A stretch of 64,000 nt of DNA from the NCBI RefSeq assembly GCF_020781975.1, contig NZ_JAJGNI010000002.1, positions 248,001 to 312,000 on the forward strand. Reading direction: 5' to 3'. Source of the DNA: Microbacterium schleiferi (GTDB lineage Bacteria > Actinomycetota > Actinomycetes > Actinomycetales > Microbacteriaceae). Position numbers and translations under genes: made by a program. The notes beneath the pieces are model-generated. The model ran no database searches. It was not told the origin of the DNA and was given only the letters and a program-made list of their open reading frames with translations. Shown here piece after piece: positions 43,655 through 52,462 of this stretch. How positions within the stretch are numbered: position 1 is the first letter of the stretch; the number at the start of each line of letters is the position of its first letter.

Positions 43655-44497
43655 TCAGTGCCCATTGGCGGGGTCGTCCGGATCACGCGCTGCGCGTTCG
43701 CCCCGATCGAAAGAGCCCAGGAGGGCGAGTTCTTCCGGGGTCAAGGTGAAGTCGAAGATGTCGATGTTCTGCGCGAGCTGCTCGTGAGTCATCGCCCGCG
43801 GGACGGGCACGATCTCCTCATCGAGATGCCAGCGCAGCAGCACCTGGGCCGGTGACTTGCCGTGACCAGCGGCGATCCGGCCCACGACGGGGTCTGACAG
43901 AAGCGGGCCGCCACGCCCGAGAGGGCTCCACGCCTCCGTTTGGATTCCGTGCGCCCGGTGGTACTCGCGCTGTTCGACGCGCGCGATATCGACACTGAGC
44001 TGAATCTGATCGACATCGGGGAACACGCCGGTCGCCTCGACGATTCGATCGATGTGGTGAACCGTGAAGTTGGAGACACCGATCGCTTTCACGAGCCCCT
44101 GCTCCTGCAGCTGGACGAGCCCACGCCACGCATCGACGTAGCGATCCAGCGCGGGGACCGGCCAGTGGATCAGGTACAGGTCGAGGTAGTCCACACCGAT
44201 CGCTTCGAGCGCGCTGTCGTAGGCGCGCTTCACACCGTCGACACTGTGGTTCTCCTTGTTGAACTTGCTCGTGATGAAGACCTCCGAGCGAGGAATCCCG
44301 GATGCGCGAAGACCGGCCCCGACGGCATCCTCGTTCCCGTACTTCTCCGCCGTGTCGAACAAGCGGTATCCGAGGTCGACGGCTTTTTCGACCATGGCGG
44401 CGCATTCATCGCCCACCAGCGGCCAGGTCCCCATCCCCACGCGAGGGATGCGGGCGCCCCGAAGAAGCGGACGCGTCGTCTGCTCGTGTGCTGTCAC
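43655..44497 (-). CDS. Aldo/keto reductase
   Basis: A 280-aa NADPH-dependent TIM barrel. The full catalytic tetrad is visible: Asp and Tyr in LFDTAEKYGNEDAVG, Lys in VFITSKFN, His in LYLIHWPVP. Further motifs are IGVSNFTVHHI and VPRAMTHEQLAQNIDIFDFTLTPEELALL. In the operon it follows ferredoxin reductase and precedes the aldolase-type decarboxylase, the place where a cis-dihydrodiol dehydrogenase would be expected, but its fold is that of a carbonyl reductase. Exact reaction unknown. Confidence 0.87.
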   Translation of the reverse strand: MTAHEQTTRPLLRGARIPRVGMGTWPLVGDECAAMVEKAVDLGYRLFDTAEKYGNEDAVGAGLRASGIPRSEVFITSKFNKENHSVDGVKRAYDSALEAIGVDYLDLYLIHWPVPALDRYVDAWRGLVQLQEQGLVKAIGVSNFTVHHIDRIVEATGVFPDVDQIQLSVDIARVEQREYHRAHGIQTEAWSPLGRGGPLLSDPVVGRIAAGHGKSPAQVLLRWHLDEEIVPVPRAMTHEQLAQNIDIFDFTLTPEELALLGSFDRGERAARDPDDPANGH

Positions 44498-44538
44498 GGT
44501 CTGGCTCCTCTGGAGGTGGGCGGCGTCGCCGAGGCTGG

Positions 44539-45762
44539 TCAGCGCGTCGCGGGCGATGTCGACTGAATCGCAGCCTGCAGCCGCGCGACGAGATCCTGGG
44601 TGCGAGCCCGGGATGCCACAGATCGTCGTGCGTCGATGAGTGCGCGCGGCCAGTTGACGATCACAGCACCATCGACGGCTTCACCGTCCACGCCGTAGAC
44701 CACGCCGAATCGTCCCGCGGCGGGCTCTCCGACCAGCCTGGAGTGTTCCGAGCCGGTCCGTCCGACGATCTGGATCTTCCAGTCGTACTGGTCGCTCCAT
44801 ACGTACTCGGTCGGATCGTACGCACGAAGATCCTCCGGGTGCACGATGTTGTGCGCCACCAGTTGCGCCTGGTCGGCGGCACTGGTCCAATGCTCGAGGC
44901 GGACAGAGTCGGGATGACGGTCATTCGTGAATCGTGCGACGTCACCGATGGCGTACACGCCGGGGACACCGACCGCCGAGAGTGTCGCATCGCAGATGAC
45001 GCCGTTGTCGACGCTGACGCCAGATCCGGCGAGCCATTCCGTATTGGGAATCGCGCCGATGCCCAGCAGGACCGCGTCGACGCTCAGAGTCGAGCCGTCC
45101 GTCAGCAGCAGATGACATTGCTCATGCAGTCGGTCAACGCGCTCAACTGACACACCGAACCGGAACCCGACCCCCTCACGCGAGTGCTTGTCCGCGAATA
45201 TCTTGCCGATCTGGGCGTTCATGGCTCGCCCCATCGGAGCCTCCAGGGGCTCGATGATGCTGACCCTCAGACCCGCCTTCACTGCTGTCGCGGCAACCTC
45301 CGCACCGATGAAGCCCGCCCCGATGACGGCGAGGTGCCGCCCTGCAACGAGATCGGCCCGGAGGGCATCTGCGTCCGCCCGAGACCGCAGAACATGCACG
45401 CCGGGGAGGTCGGCCCAAGGGGTACGGCGCGCGCGAGCCCCCGTCGCGATGACCAGCTTGTCGTACGTGAGGGTCGTACCGTCGCTGAGGGAGACGCTCG
45501 TGCTCGCGGGGTCCAGAGCTGTTGCCCGCGTACCGAACTTCGTCGTGACGCCAGCGTCAGCGAGCGCTTCAGGAGAAGTCAGCTGGATCCGATCACCAGA
45601 CGATGCACCGCTCAGATAGTCCTTCGACAGCGGAGGCTTGTCGTAGAGCGGGTTGGGCTCCGCATCGACGAGCGTGATGGCGCCACCGAAGCCTTCCGAG
45701 TGGAGGTTCTGTGCAAGTTTCATGCCGGCGACGGAGCCACCGACGATCACGACGTGAGACAC
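44539..45762 (-). CDS. Ferredoxin reductase of the ring-hydroxylating dioxygenase
   Basis: A 407-aa FAD/NAD-dependent pyridine nucleotide-disulphide-type reductase: FAD site VIVGGSVAGMKLAQNL, YDKPPLSKDYLSG, NAD site LAVIGAGFIGAEVAATAVKAG, and VYAIGDVARF. It transfers electrons from NADH to the ferredoxin encoded 13 bp upstream, which feeds the Rieske oxygenase. Same operon as the alpha and beta subunits. Confidence 0.9.
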   Translation of the reverse strand: MSHVVIVGGSVAGMKLAQNLHSEGFGGAITLVDAEPNPLYDKPPLSKDYLSGASSGDRIQLTSPEALADAGVTTKFGTRATALDPASTSVSLSDGTTLTYDKLVIATGARARRTPWADLPGVHVLRSRADADALRADLVAGRHLAVIGAGFIGAEVAATAVKAGLRVSIIEPLEAPMGRAMNAQIGKIFADKHSREGVGFRFGVSVERVDRLHEQCHLLLTDGSTLSVDAVLLGIGAIPNTEWLAGSGVSVDNGVICDATLSAVGVPGVYAIGDVARFTNDRHPDSVRLEHWTSAADQAQLVAHNIVHPEDLRAYDPTEYVWSDQYDWKIQIVGRTGSEHSRLVGEPAAGRFGVVYGVDGEAVDGAVIVNWPRALIDARRSVASRARTQDLVARLQAAIQSTSPATR

Positions 45763-45775
45763 AGGTGGGGCTCCG

Positions 45776-45970
45776 TCAGTCTTCGACCCACAGCGCCGAT
45801 ACCGGGCAGCTGCGGGCCGCCTCCTCGACGCGTGTCCGCTCGGAATCGGGAACCTCGGTCTTCAGGAGGACGACGAGTCCCTCATCATCGATGTCGAAGT
45901 AGTCGTCTGCGGCGACGACGCAGTTTGCATATCCCTGGCAGAGCGAGAGATCAGCCTTCACGGTGGCCAT
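45776..45970 (-). CDS. [3Fe-4S]-type ferredoxin
   Basis: A 64-aa ferredoxin with three conserved cysteines, Cys11 and Cys17 (LCQGYANC) and Cys55 (SCPVSAL), the pattern of [3Fe-4S] ferredoxins often seen with actinobacterial P450s and phthalate dioxygenases. The missing fourth Cys position is Tyr or Ala. It carries electrons from the reductase to the Rieske oxygenase. The ATG follows AAGGAAAG. Confidence 0.9.
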   Translation of the reverse strand: MATVKADLSLCQGYANCVVAADDYFDIDDEGLVVLLKTEVPDSERTRVEEAARSCPVSALWVED

Positions 45971-45998
45971 CTGGCTTTCCTTCTTGGTCGGTTGGGGG

Positions 45999-46310
45999 TT
46001 ACTGGTCAGGTGAGTCTGGGAACAGTGGCGCGTCGGGGGTCCCGATCATCTCGGAGAACGTCCGCACCGTCTGCCAGGTGAGAGCCTCCAGCTCGAGCGG
46101 ATCGAGGGCGATCCATTGGCCTGTCTTCGACGAATCGATCAGAAGTCGTGTTCCGTTTCGGGTCTCGACGCGCGAGACGGTGATCTCAGAGAACTCGTTC
46201 GCGATCTGCAGCGGCTCACCCACCCGACGTTCGAGGAGCCGCGCACGCTCTTCGGCGGCAGCGCTCGCGGCCGCGCGGTCGAGGTCGGCGCCTTCCCACT
46301 CGATCGTCAT
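45999..46310 (-). CDS. 103-aa protein of unknown function in the dioxygenase operon
   Basis: Not recognised. A helical N-terminus with many Ala, Glu and Arg (LDRAAASAAAEERARLLERR) is followed by a beta-rich section (FSEITVSRVETRNGTRLLIDSS, then WIALDPLELEALTWQ). It is translationally coupled to the beta subunit gene (ATGA overlap), so it is made together with the dioxygenase and may be an assembly or electron-transfer accessory. No cysteines or metal motifs were seen, so it is unlikely to carry a cluster itself. Confidence 0.6.
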   Translation of the reverse strand: MTIEWEGADLDRAAASAAAEERARLLERRVGEPLQIANEFSEITVSRVETRNGTRLLIDSSKTGQWIALDPLELEALTWQTVRTFSEMIGTPDAPLFPDSPDQ

Positions 46311-46897
46311 AGGAAGATCGCCAGGTTCTGGGTCCGCAGCACCGACTCATCCACCATGATCACGCGACGGGCGAGTCTGTACTGGCCATCGACTTCACGG
46401 AAGACGTCTTCGCGGTGTGCCGAGATCAACGACGGCTCGTTCACATCTCCGCGACTGCGAAACAGCAACACGGCGGAATCTGCGACGACCTCGCCGGCGA
46501 CGTCGCTCTCGAACACCCGCACGTTCGTGATGAAGTGGCGCAGACGAGACGGGGGGTCTTCGGTCCAGGCATGCTCAGTGAGGAAGCGCGCGACACGGCG
46601 GCTCAGCGAGTATTTGTTCTCGTCCCAGTGCGCCATCCCGGGAGAGGTCGTGAACGGTGTGCCGAGGGCGGTCGTCGCGCGCACCGGCATGATGTAGTGG
46701 ATGTCCTCGGTCAGCAGTTCGAGCCATTCCTCGTAGCGCTGCTGATCAAGGGTGTAGGCCTCCTCCACCAGCCACCGGTTGATGGTGTTGTGGATCTCGC
46801 TCGTGAAAGGGAGCGATGCTCCCACACGAGATGCGAGCGTCGAGTCCTTTCGAAGTCGTGATGCCTGCGAGATCGCGGTTCCCGTCTCCTCGATCAT
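46307..46897 (-). CDS. Aromatic-ring-hydroxylating dioxygenase beta subunit
   Basis: A 196-aa NTF2-like small subunit: EIHNTINRWLVEEAYTLDQQRYEEWLELLTEDIHYIMPVR, HFITNVRVFE and RRVIMVDESVL are typical of Rieske oxygenase beta chains, which have a structural role in the alpha3-beta3 complex. It overlaps the alpha gene upstream and the 103-aa gene downstream by 4 bp each. Confidence 0.92.
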   Translation of the reverse strand: MIEETGTAISQASRLRKDSTLASRVGASLPFTSEIHNTINRWLVEEAYTLDQQRYEEWLELLTEDIHYIMPVRATTALGTPFTTSPGMAHWDENKYSLSRRVARFLTEHAWTEDPPSRLRHFITNVRVFESDVAGEVVADSAVLLFRSRGDVNEPSLISAHREDVFREVDGQYRLARRVIMVDESVLRTQNLAIFL

Positions 46898-48336
46898 CGG
46901 GTCACCTCCTGCCCGTTATTGGTGATTCCCTTCGGGCGGGGAGTCGCATCCGATGAGATCTCGCCACCGATGGTGAGCGCGTGGAAGTCCACTCCCTCGT
47001 ACTCCGGCTCCATGTAGTCGGCCCAACGGTCGAGCAGATGCCGCTGGTTGTACTCGCCGTAGCCGACGTGCGCGACGCCGGGCCCTGCGAACTCGTCCTC
47101 GGTGAGCGGCGCGACGACGGGCGAGCCGTCCTTCAACATGCCCATCCGTCCGTTGAGGAGGAGTCGACGAGCCATAGACCCCTTGGCCGTGTTCGTCAGC
47201 GATACCCAGTTCTCGACGTCGTCCTGTTCGAACATGCCGCTCGAACCGAAGCACATCAGATAGGCCTTGTACGACAGTGCCTTGAACTCTTCGGGCGCCT
47301 CGGCGTCGACGGCGAACCAGGAGTAGACCTCGGTCTCGTTCTCGCTGATCGGCACCCACGTGCGCAGTGAGATGAACGGGAGCACGTCCTCGTCCGAGCC
47401 CTCTTCGACCTTCGGCCAGTTGTGGACGAGGCTCATGTTGGGGAACATCGACGCGGCCGAGATCATGAAGCCGTCGCGTCCCACGACATCCAGCTGAGCC
47501 TGCGACCAGGTCTCCTTCATCCGGGCGATCATCTCTTCCGGGTAGCCGACGTAGCGCAAACGCTCGTCGAGGTCGCCCGGTGGGAGCTTGTACGTCGTGC
47601 CTCCGCCGTTCCCGGCCCAGTAGGTGTTGCCGTCCTTGCGCTTCTCAGCCTTGGGCTCACGGAACAGGCCGATCTCGACGACCGAGGTGTGCGTCTGCGG
47701 CGTGTGGTACATGTCGCCGGCGAAGTTCTCGGCACCGATCTTCCAGTTCGTCTTCACGCGCCAACGTTGCGGCCCCTTGAGTTCGATCCCACTCGGGCTC
47801 TGCTTCGTGTAGTAGTCGAGGTAGAAGCGGAAGTCGCCGATGTAGTCGAGCAACGGCGGAGCCTCGGGGTCCATGCTGATGAAGATCAGACCGTTGTACA
47901 TGTCAAGGTTCGGGGCGGGCAGCAGCCGCGCGCCCTTTCGGCTGAATCCTGCTTCGCCGCCGTAGGCCTCCTGGTGGAACGGCAGACCGACGATACGTCC
48001 GTCGTTCCGATAGGACCAGCCGTGATACGGGCAACGGAAGTGGGATGCGTTTCCGATCTCGGCACGACACACCTGCATACCGCGGTGGAGGCACATGTTG
48101 AAGTGCGCGTGGATCGTGCCGGTTTCGTCGCGGACGATGATGAAGGAGTCATCGAGGACGCGTCGGACGACATAGTCACCCGCCTGTGGGATCTCCGACT
48201 CATGGCCGACGAACAGCCAGGCTCTGCTGAAGAGGTTCTTGCGTTCGCGGTCGAGGATCTCGCCGTCGTTGTAGATGAATGCCGGAATCATCCCACGACG
48301 GATCTCGTCGTAGATGGTCGTCGTCGGATTGCCCAT
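46894..48336 (-). CDS. Rieske aromatic-ring-hydroxylating dioxygenase alpha subunit (phthalate 3,4-dioxygenase-like)
   Basis: A 480-aa catalytic subunit. The Rieske [2Fe-2S] site is Cys82-x-His84 (MCLHRGMQ) and Cys102-x2-His105 (RCPYHGW). The mononuclear iron site is in NWKIGAENFAGDMYHTPQTH, with two His and a later Asp. The length and the C-terminal VGYGEYNQRHLLDRWADYMEP segment are like actinobacterial PhtAa/NidA-type enzymes. Adds both atoms of oxygen to an aromatic ring to give a cis-dihydrodiol. The substrate is inferred as a phthalate or related arene carboxylate from the PhtC-like neighbour. First gene of the seven-gene operon, divergent from the aldehyde dehydrogenase pseudogene. Confidence 0.9.
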   Translation of the reverse strand: MGNPTTTIYDEIRRGMIPAFIYNDGEILDRERKNLFSRAWLFVGHESEIPQAGDYVVRRVLDDSFIIVRDETGTIHAHFNMCLHRGMQVCRAEIGNASHFRCPYHGWSYRNDGRIVGLPFHQEAYGGEAGFSRKGARLLPAPNLDMYNGLIFISMDPEAPPLLDYIGDFRFYLDYYTKQSPSGIELKGPQRWRVKTNWKIGAENFAGDMYHTPQTHTSVVEIGLFREPKAEKRKDGNTYWAGNGGGTTYKLPPGDLDERLRYVGYPEEMIARMKETWSQAQLDVVGRDGFMISAASMFPNMSLVHNWPKVEEGSDEDVLPFISLRTWVPISENETEVYSWFAVDAEAPEEFKALSYKAYLMCFGSSGMFEQDDVENWVSLTNTAKGSMARRLLLNGRMGMLKDGSPVVAPLTEDEFAGPGVAHVGYGEYNQRHLLDRWADYMEPEYEGVDFHALTIGGEISSDATPRPKGITNNGQEVTR

Positions 48337-48405
48337 ACGTACCCAGTCCTCTGTCTCCGCGCTTCTGCACTCAGAGCTCGGAGCGCAGCTGTTGTCTCTG
48401 TCCTT

Positions 48406-48494
48406 CAGAATCTTATTCTGCTCGACAGGGACATTTTGTCAAGCAATACACCCACCCTCGTCGCTATGCTTCTGACCAACAGAATTAGTGTCTG
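48406..48494. promoter_or_regulatory. Two CAGAAT-centred dyads between dioxygenase and dehydrogenase genes
   Basis: CAGAAT-CTT-ATTCTG at 48406-48420 is a perfect 6-3-6 inverted repeat. CAGAAT-TAG-TGTCTG at 48480-48494 is a weaker copy 74 bp (about seven helical turns) away, next to the ribosome site of the dehydrogenase gene. They lie in the 175-bp AT-richer divergent promoter region and are likely operators for an IclR regulator such as the one at 50055. Confidence 0.6.
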
Positions 48495-48511
48495 CCGATC
48501 CTGGAGTCGAG

Positions 48512-49966
48512 ATGAGCCCGTCCCCCAACGCCGCCACCCGCACCTGGAACGCCGTCCTCGACGGCGTTGCGTGGGAAACTTCGTCACGCTACGAGGTCTA
48601 GAACCCGACCAGCGCCGAGCCGCTCGCGTCGGTCCCCGACCTGGATGCGAGCGAGGTGGATCGGATGGTCCGAGCTGCCCACGCCGCACAACCGGAGTGG
48701 GCGGCTCTCCCGCCTCGCGCCCGCGCGGCCGTGCTGCGCCGCCTGGCAGCCACGATCCGGGACCACAAGGAAGAGCTCGCCGAGCTGGACGCGCTGGACG
48801 GCGGGTTCACCCTGTCCATGATGCGAAACGACGTGGATGCGGCTGCGGAGCTCATCGACATCTTCGCCGACATGGCGCTCGAGCTCGGCGGCCGGACGAT
48901 CCCGGTCAGCGCGAACCTGCACTACACAACGCAGATCCCGTACGGGGTCGTCGCTCGCATCGGCGCGTTCAACCACCCCTTCTTCTTCGCGGCATCGAAG
49001 ATCGCCGCTCCACTGATGGCCGGCAACGCTGTCGTGCTCAAGGCACCCGACCAGACGCCCCTTTCATCCCTGCGCTTGGCCGAGCTGGCCACGGGTGTCC
49101 TTCCCACCAACCTCCTGCTTGTCGTGAGCGGTCGCGGGGCCGTAGCCGGGCGTGCCCTGGTTCGGCATCCGGATGTCCGCCGAATCGGGTTCATCGGGTC
49201 CACCACGACCGGCCAGTCGATCCAACGGGATGCTGCGGAGACGGGAGTCAAGCACGTGACCCTCGAGTTGGGTGGGAAGAACGCTCAGATCGTCTTCGAA
49301 GACGCCGACCTCGAAGCCGCCGCTGCCGGCGCCGTCGCCGGGATGAACTTCACCTGGGTTGCCGGGCAGAGTTGCGGCTCGACGAGCCGACTGCTGGTCC
49401 ACTCTTCGGTGGCCGAGCAGATGATCCGCCTCGTCGCGGAACGTATGGCATCGATCCGCGTCGGAGACCCCCTGGACCCTTCCACTGAGATGGGTCCCCT
49501 GGTGTCGAGAGCTCAGATGGAGAAGTCCCTGCACGCGATATCCGAGGCTCTCAGCGCAGGCGCGACTGTCGAGACCGGTGGACATCGGCCGGACGGAACC
49601 CCCGACGGGTGGTTCGTCGCACCCACACTTCTGTCCGGGGTGGCTCCCGGGTCGTTCGTCGAGCAGAACGAGATCTTCGGCCCGGTACTTTCTGTGATCA
49701 CGTTCGACTCCGACGAGGAGGCGATCGCGATCGCGAACGGCGTCGAGTACGGACTCACCTCGAGCATCTGGACCCGCGACATCACACGCGCCCACGTCGT
49801 CGCACAGCGCGTTGAGGCGGGGTACGTTCTGGTCAACAGCGGCAGCCGGCACTTCTGGGGGCTTCCGTTCGGAGGAGTGAAGGCCTCAGGTATCGGTCGG
49901 GAAGAGTCTCTCGAAGAGCTCCTCTCTTATGCCGAGACGAAGACCACGACGATCATGCTGACGTAG
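48512..49966 (+). pseudogene. Aldehyde dehydrogenase with in-frame amber stop
   Basis: The full-length frame of 484 aa matches an NAD-dependent aldehyde dehydrogenase, but codon 30 (48599-48601) is TAG, within [20 protein letters not shown] where family members have a sense codon. After it come [16 protein letters not shown], the catalytic Glu region [11 protein letters not shown] and the catalytic Cys288 in AGQSCGS. The ATG at 48512 with an upstream GGAG, and full-length coding on both sides of the TAG, show a nonsense mutation. The first start after it is GTG at 48656, which removes 48 residues. It may once have oxidised an aldehyde of the adjacent aromatic pathway. Confidence 0.85.
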
Positions 49967-50054
49967 AGCCTGTACCGCACTCGACGGAATGCGCCCCCAA
50001 GTGTCGGCTCTCGAGGTCGCTGCGCCGTCACAGGCGAAGGGCTACGATTCCCCT

Positions 50055-50828
50055 GTGCAGAGATCGACTACCACCGCGGCGCCCCAGTACCCCATCGAGT
50101 CGATCGACAACGCGTTGCGGTTGATTCTCCTGCTCGGGGAAAGAGGTGATGTGCGTCTCACCGAGGCGAGCGCCCACCTCGGCGTGGCGACGTCAACCGC
50201 GCATCGGATACTGGCCATGCTCACGTGGCGAGGTTTCGCGCGGCAGGACACCGCGACCAAGGCGTACGAGCCAGGTCCGGCACTCACCACCGTCGCCTTC
50301 TCCGTCCTCCGCAGACTCGATTTGCCGCGAATCGCTCAGCCCCTGCTCGAGAACCTCGCGGCAGAGATCGGGGAGACCGCGCACTTGGGCACCCTCGAGG
50401 GAGATCGTGTCCGGTTCCTCGCCGTCGCCGAGCCCGCCTCGGCAGTTCGGGTGGCTTCACGACTCGGCCTGTCGATGCCTGCGCACTGCACCTCGACGGG
50501 AAAGGCGCTGCTCGCCGAACTCAGCGACGACAGCCTCGATCGCCTGTACCCGGACGAACATCTCGAGACTGTCACACCGAAGTCGATAGCGAGCCTGTCT
50601 CAACTCAAGGAAGAGCTGGAGCGGGTGCGAAGCGACGGATACGCCACCAACCGCGAGGAAAGCGAGATGGGGGTCGCGTCGGTCGCGGTCGCCGTCGGGG
50701 TTTCTTCCGGCCTGAAGCTCGCACTCAACATCTCGGCCCCCGTGTTCCGCCTGCCCCAAAGCAAGTCGCGCAGTATCTCGCGGAAACTCCGGGAAGCAGC
50801 ACTCACACTCGCCGATCTTCTGGGGTAG
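50055..50828 (+). CDS. IclR-family transcriptional regulator
   Basis: A 257-aa regulator: winged helix YPIESIDNALRLILLLGERGDVRLTEASAHLGVATSTAHRILAML at residues 12-56, and an effector domain with ETAHLGTLEGDRVRFLAVAEPASAVRV, PAHCTSTGKALLAEL and SVAVAV. The start is uncertain between GTG 50055 and ATG 49989; the former matches the usual IclR N-terminus. It lies 88 bp after the dehydrogenase pseudogene and probably controls the divergent dioxygenase promoter. It is a close paralogue of the truncated IclR gene at 31492. Confidence 0.87.
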   Translation: MQRSTTTAAPQYPIESIDNALRLILLLGERGDVRLTEASAHLGVATSTAHRILAMLTWRGFARQDTATKAYEPGPALTTVAFSVLRRLDLPRIAQPLLENLAAEIGETAHLGTLEGDRVRFLAVAEPASAVRVASRLGLSMPAHCTSTGKALLAELSDDSLDRLYPDEHLETVTPKSIASLSQLKEELERVRSDGYATNREESEMGVASVAVAVGVSSGLKLALNISAPVFRLPQSKSRSISRKLREAALTLADLLG

Positions 50829-50899
50829 ATGCCGCCTCACCGCTCACAGGAGGCGCATCCATCGCCCTGGGCTGACGCCAGCCAGGCCGCGTAGGACGG

Positions 50900-51637
50900 T
50901 CAGATGACGAGGTAGACCGCACCGACGACGGTGAGGACGATGACGATCTGCTCGAACAGACGCTGACTGATGACGCCGGCGATGCGCCTCCCGACGAGTG
51001 CGCCGAGGAGTACGGCGGGGACCAGGATCAGATCGACGACGAGTCCCGGCACCGTGATGAGCCCGAAGGCGATCGAAAAGGGGACCTTGGCGACGTTGAC
51101 GACGGCGAAGAACCATGCAGCGGTGCCGAGGAAGACGTGAACGGGCAGCCGGGCCGAAAGGAAGTACATCGACATGACCGGGCCCGCGGCGTTCGCGACC
51201 ATCGTCGTGAACCCGCCGAGCACTCCGTACACGCCCGCGGCTGCCGCGCTCGGCGCGGTCACGGTATCGGTCTGGGCTCGCCGTCGCCACAGCGTGATCG
51301 CAACGACCAGGAGGAGGATGATACCGATCGTGCGGCGCACCCCTTCGTCGGAGGAGTAGGCCAGGAACAGCGTCCCGGCGAGGATCCCCGCCACGACGGT
51401 CGGGATCAAGCGCAGCAGGGCCCGAATGTCGGCGTGGCGCCGATAGGCGAGGACCGCGAACAGGTCGCCGACGATGAGCAACAGCAGGATCGTCCCCGTC
51501 GACTGCTCGGCGGGTAGTGCCGCCGCGAACAGGGCGACCGCGATCGTGCCGGCGCCGGGAAGCGCCGCCTTCGAGAGCCCGATGACGACCGCGCCCGCCG
51601 CGAGAGCGAGCCACGCGATGACGCTGAGCTCAGGCAC
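50900..51637 (-). CDS. TauE/SafE-family membrane transporter
   Basis: A 245-aa protein with about seven to eight helices: VVIGLSKAALPGAGTIAVALFAAALP, then GGFTTMVANAAGPVMSMYFLSARLPVHVFLGTAAWFFAVVN. The family includes sulfite, sulfonate and organic-anion exporters; the substrate is unknown. The start is GTG at 51637. A second, very similar paralogue begins at the right edge of the window. Confidence 0.88.
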   Translation of the reverse strand: MPELSVIAWLALAAGAVVIGLSKAALPGAGTIAVALFAAALPAEQSTGTILLLLIVGDLFAVLAYRRHADIRALLRLIPTVVAGILAGTLFLAYSSDEGVRRTIGIILLLVVAITLWRRRAQTDTVTAPSAAAAGVYGVLGGFTTMVANAAGPVMSMYFLSARLPVHVFLGTAAWFFAVVNVAKVPFSIAFGLITVPGLVVDLILVPAVLLGALVGRRIAGVISQRLFEQIVIVLTVVGAVYLVI

Positions 51638-51695
51638 GGACGGTCACTCGACTCACGCTGAGCACGCTACCCGAGTCGCACCGGGCGCGTTCCCG

Positions 51696-52364
51696 TCACT
51701 GCGCCGAAGCGAGGCGCGTGACCCCGCTCAGGATGACATCCAGTCCCACCTCGAAAGAATCCCCGAAGTCATACCCGGGCTTCATCACGTGCTCGACCGT
51801 GAAGGTCAGGAGCGCGGGATACTCGTCGGGCGAGAGCGGTGCGACGATCTGCTCCCCAGCCTCGCTCAGATCGCCTCCAGTGCCGCCAAGGGGCAGCGCC
51901 GCCTCCTGCATCGCGAATCCGTAGACGAACGCATCGATGACCGCGACCCCGTGGGCCACGGCCCAGAGAGGCATTCCTGAGCGCATCCAGGTGGCAAGCA
52001 TCGCGTCGTGGTGTTTCAAGATGTCGACCCCCGGAGTCCGGCGCGACTCCATGATCGGGATCGCCCAGGGATGCCGGCGCAATGCCGCGCGCAACGAGCG
52101 CGCCCGTTCTCGGACCGCTGCATCCCACGAGGCCCTGGGATCGGGCATGCCCACTTCGTCGAAGACGCGCCCTACCATCCCGTCGACGATGTCGTCCTTG
52201 CTACTGACGTAGTGGTACAGACTCATCGGCTTCACACCGAGATGGTCGGCGAGCCGTCGGATGGTCAACGGCTCGAGGCCGACATCGTCAGCGAGCTCCA
52301 CGGCACCACCGATGATCCGTCCACGATCGAGCGAGCCGCGCACGACCCCCGGCTTGCCGACCAT
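51696..52364 (-). CDS. TetR-family repressor
   Basis: A 222-aa regulator. The helix-turn-helix (LTIRRLADHLGVKPMSLYHYVSSKDDIVDGM) covers about residues 31-62, and a TetR-type C-terminal ligand domain follows with many hydrophobic residues and a GTGGDLSEAGEQI loop. It is divergent from the DUF4386 membrane protein gene, and two 13-bp palindromes lie between them, so it probably represses that gene and itself. Confidence 0.88.
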   Translation of the reverse strand: MVGKPGVVRGSLDRGRIIGGAVELADDVGLEPLTIRRLADHLGVKPMSLYHYVSSKDDIVDGMVGRVFDEVGMPDPRASWDAAVRERARSLRAALRRHPWAIPIMESRRTPGVDILKHHDAMLATWMRSGMPLWAVAHGVAVIDAFVYGFAMQEAALPLGGTGGDLSEAGEQIVAPLSPDEYPALLTFTVEHVMKPGYDFGDSFEVGLDVILSGVTRLASAQ

Positions 52365-52396
52365 CGTTCCACCCCTCCGCCGTCGACTTGACGACT

Positions 52397-52441
52397 CGTA
52401 CTTAGTAAGAATACAGTGCCCTCAGAAGCGTACTAAGTACG
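52397..52441. promoter_or_regulatory. Two TetR operators
   Basis: CGTACTAAGTACG at 52429-52441 is a perfect 13-bp dyad. CGTACTTAGTAAG at 52397-52409 is the same with small mismatches, 32 bp away (three helical turns). They fill the 98-bp gap between the TetR gene and the DUF4386 gene and flank the likely promoter. Confidence 0.78.
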
Positions 52442-52462
52442 ACACGACCCAGGAGAATCGAC

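Noticed and set aside
32305..48336. Conjugative or transposon-borne catabolic island
   Set aside because: No transposase, integrase, insertion-sequence ends, tRNA-flanked repeats or transfer genes were found in the window, so mobility cannot be supported.
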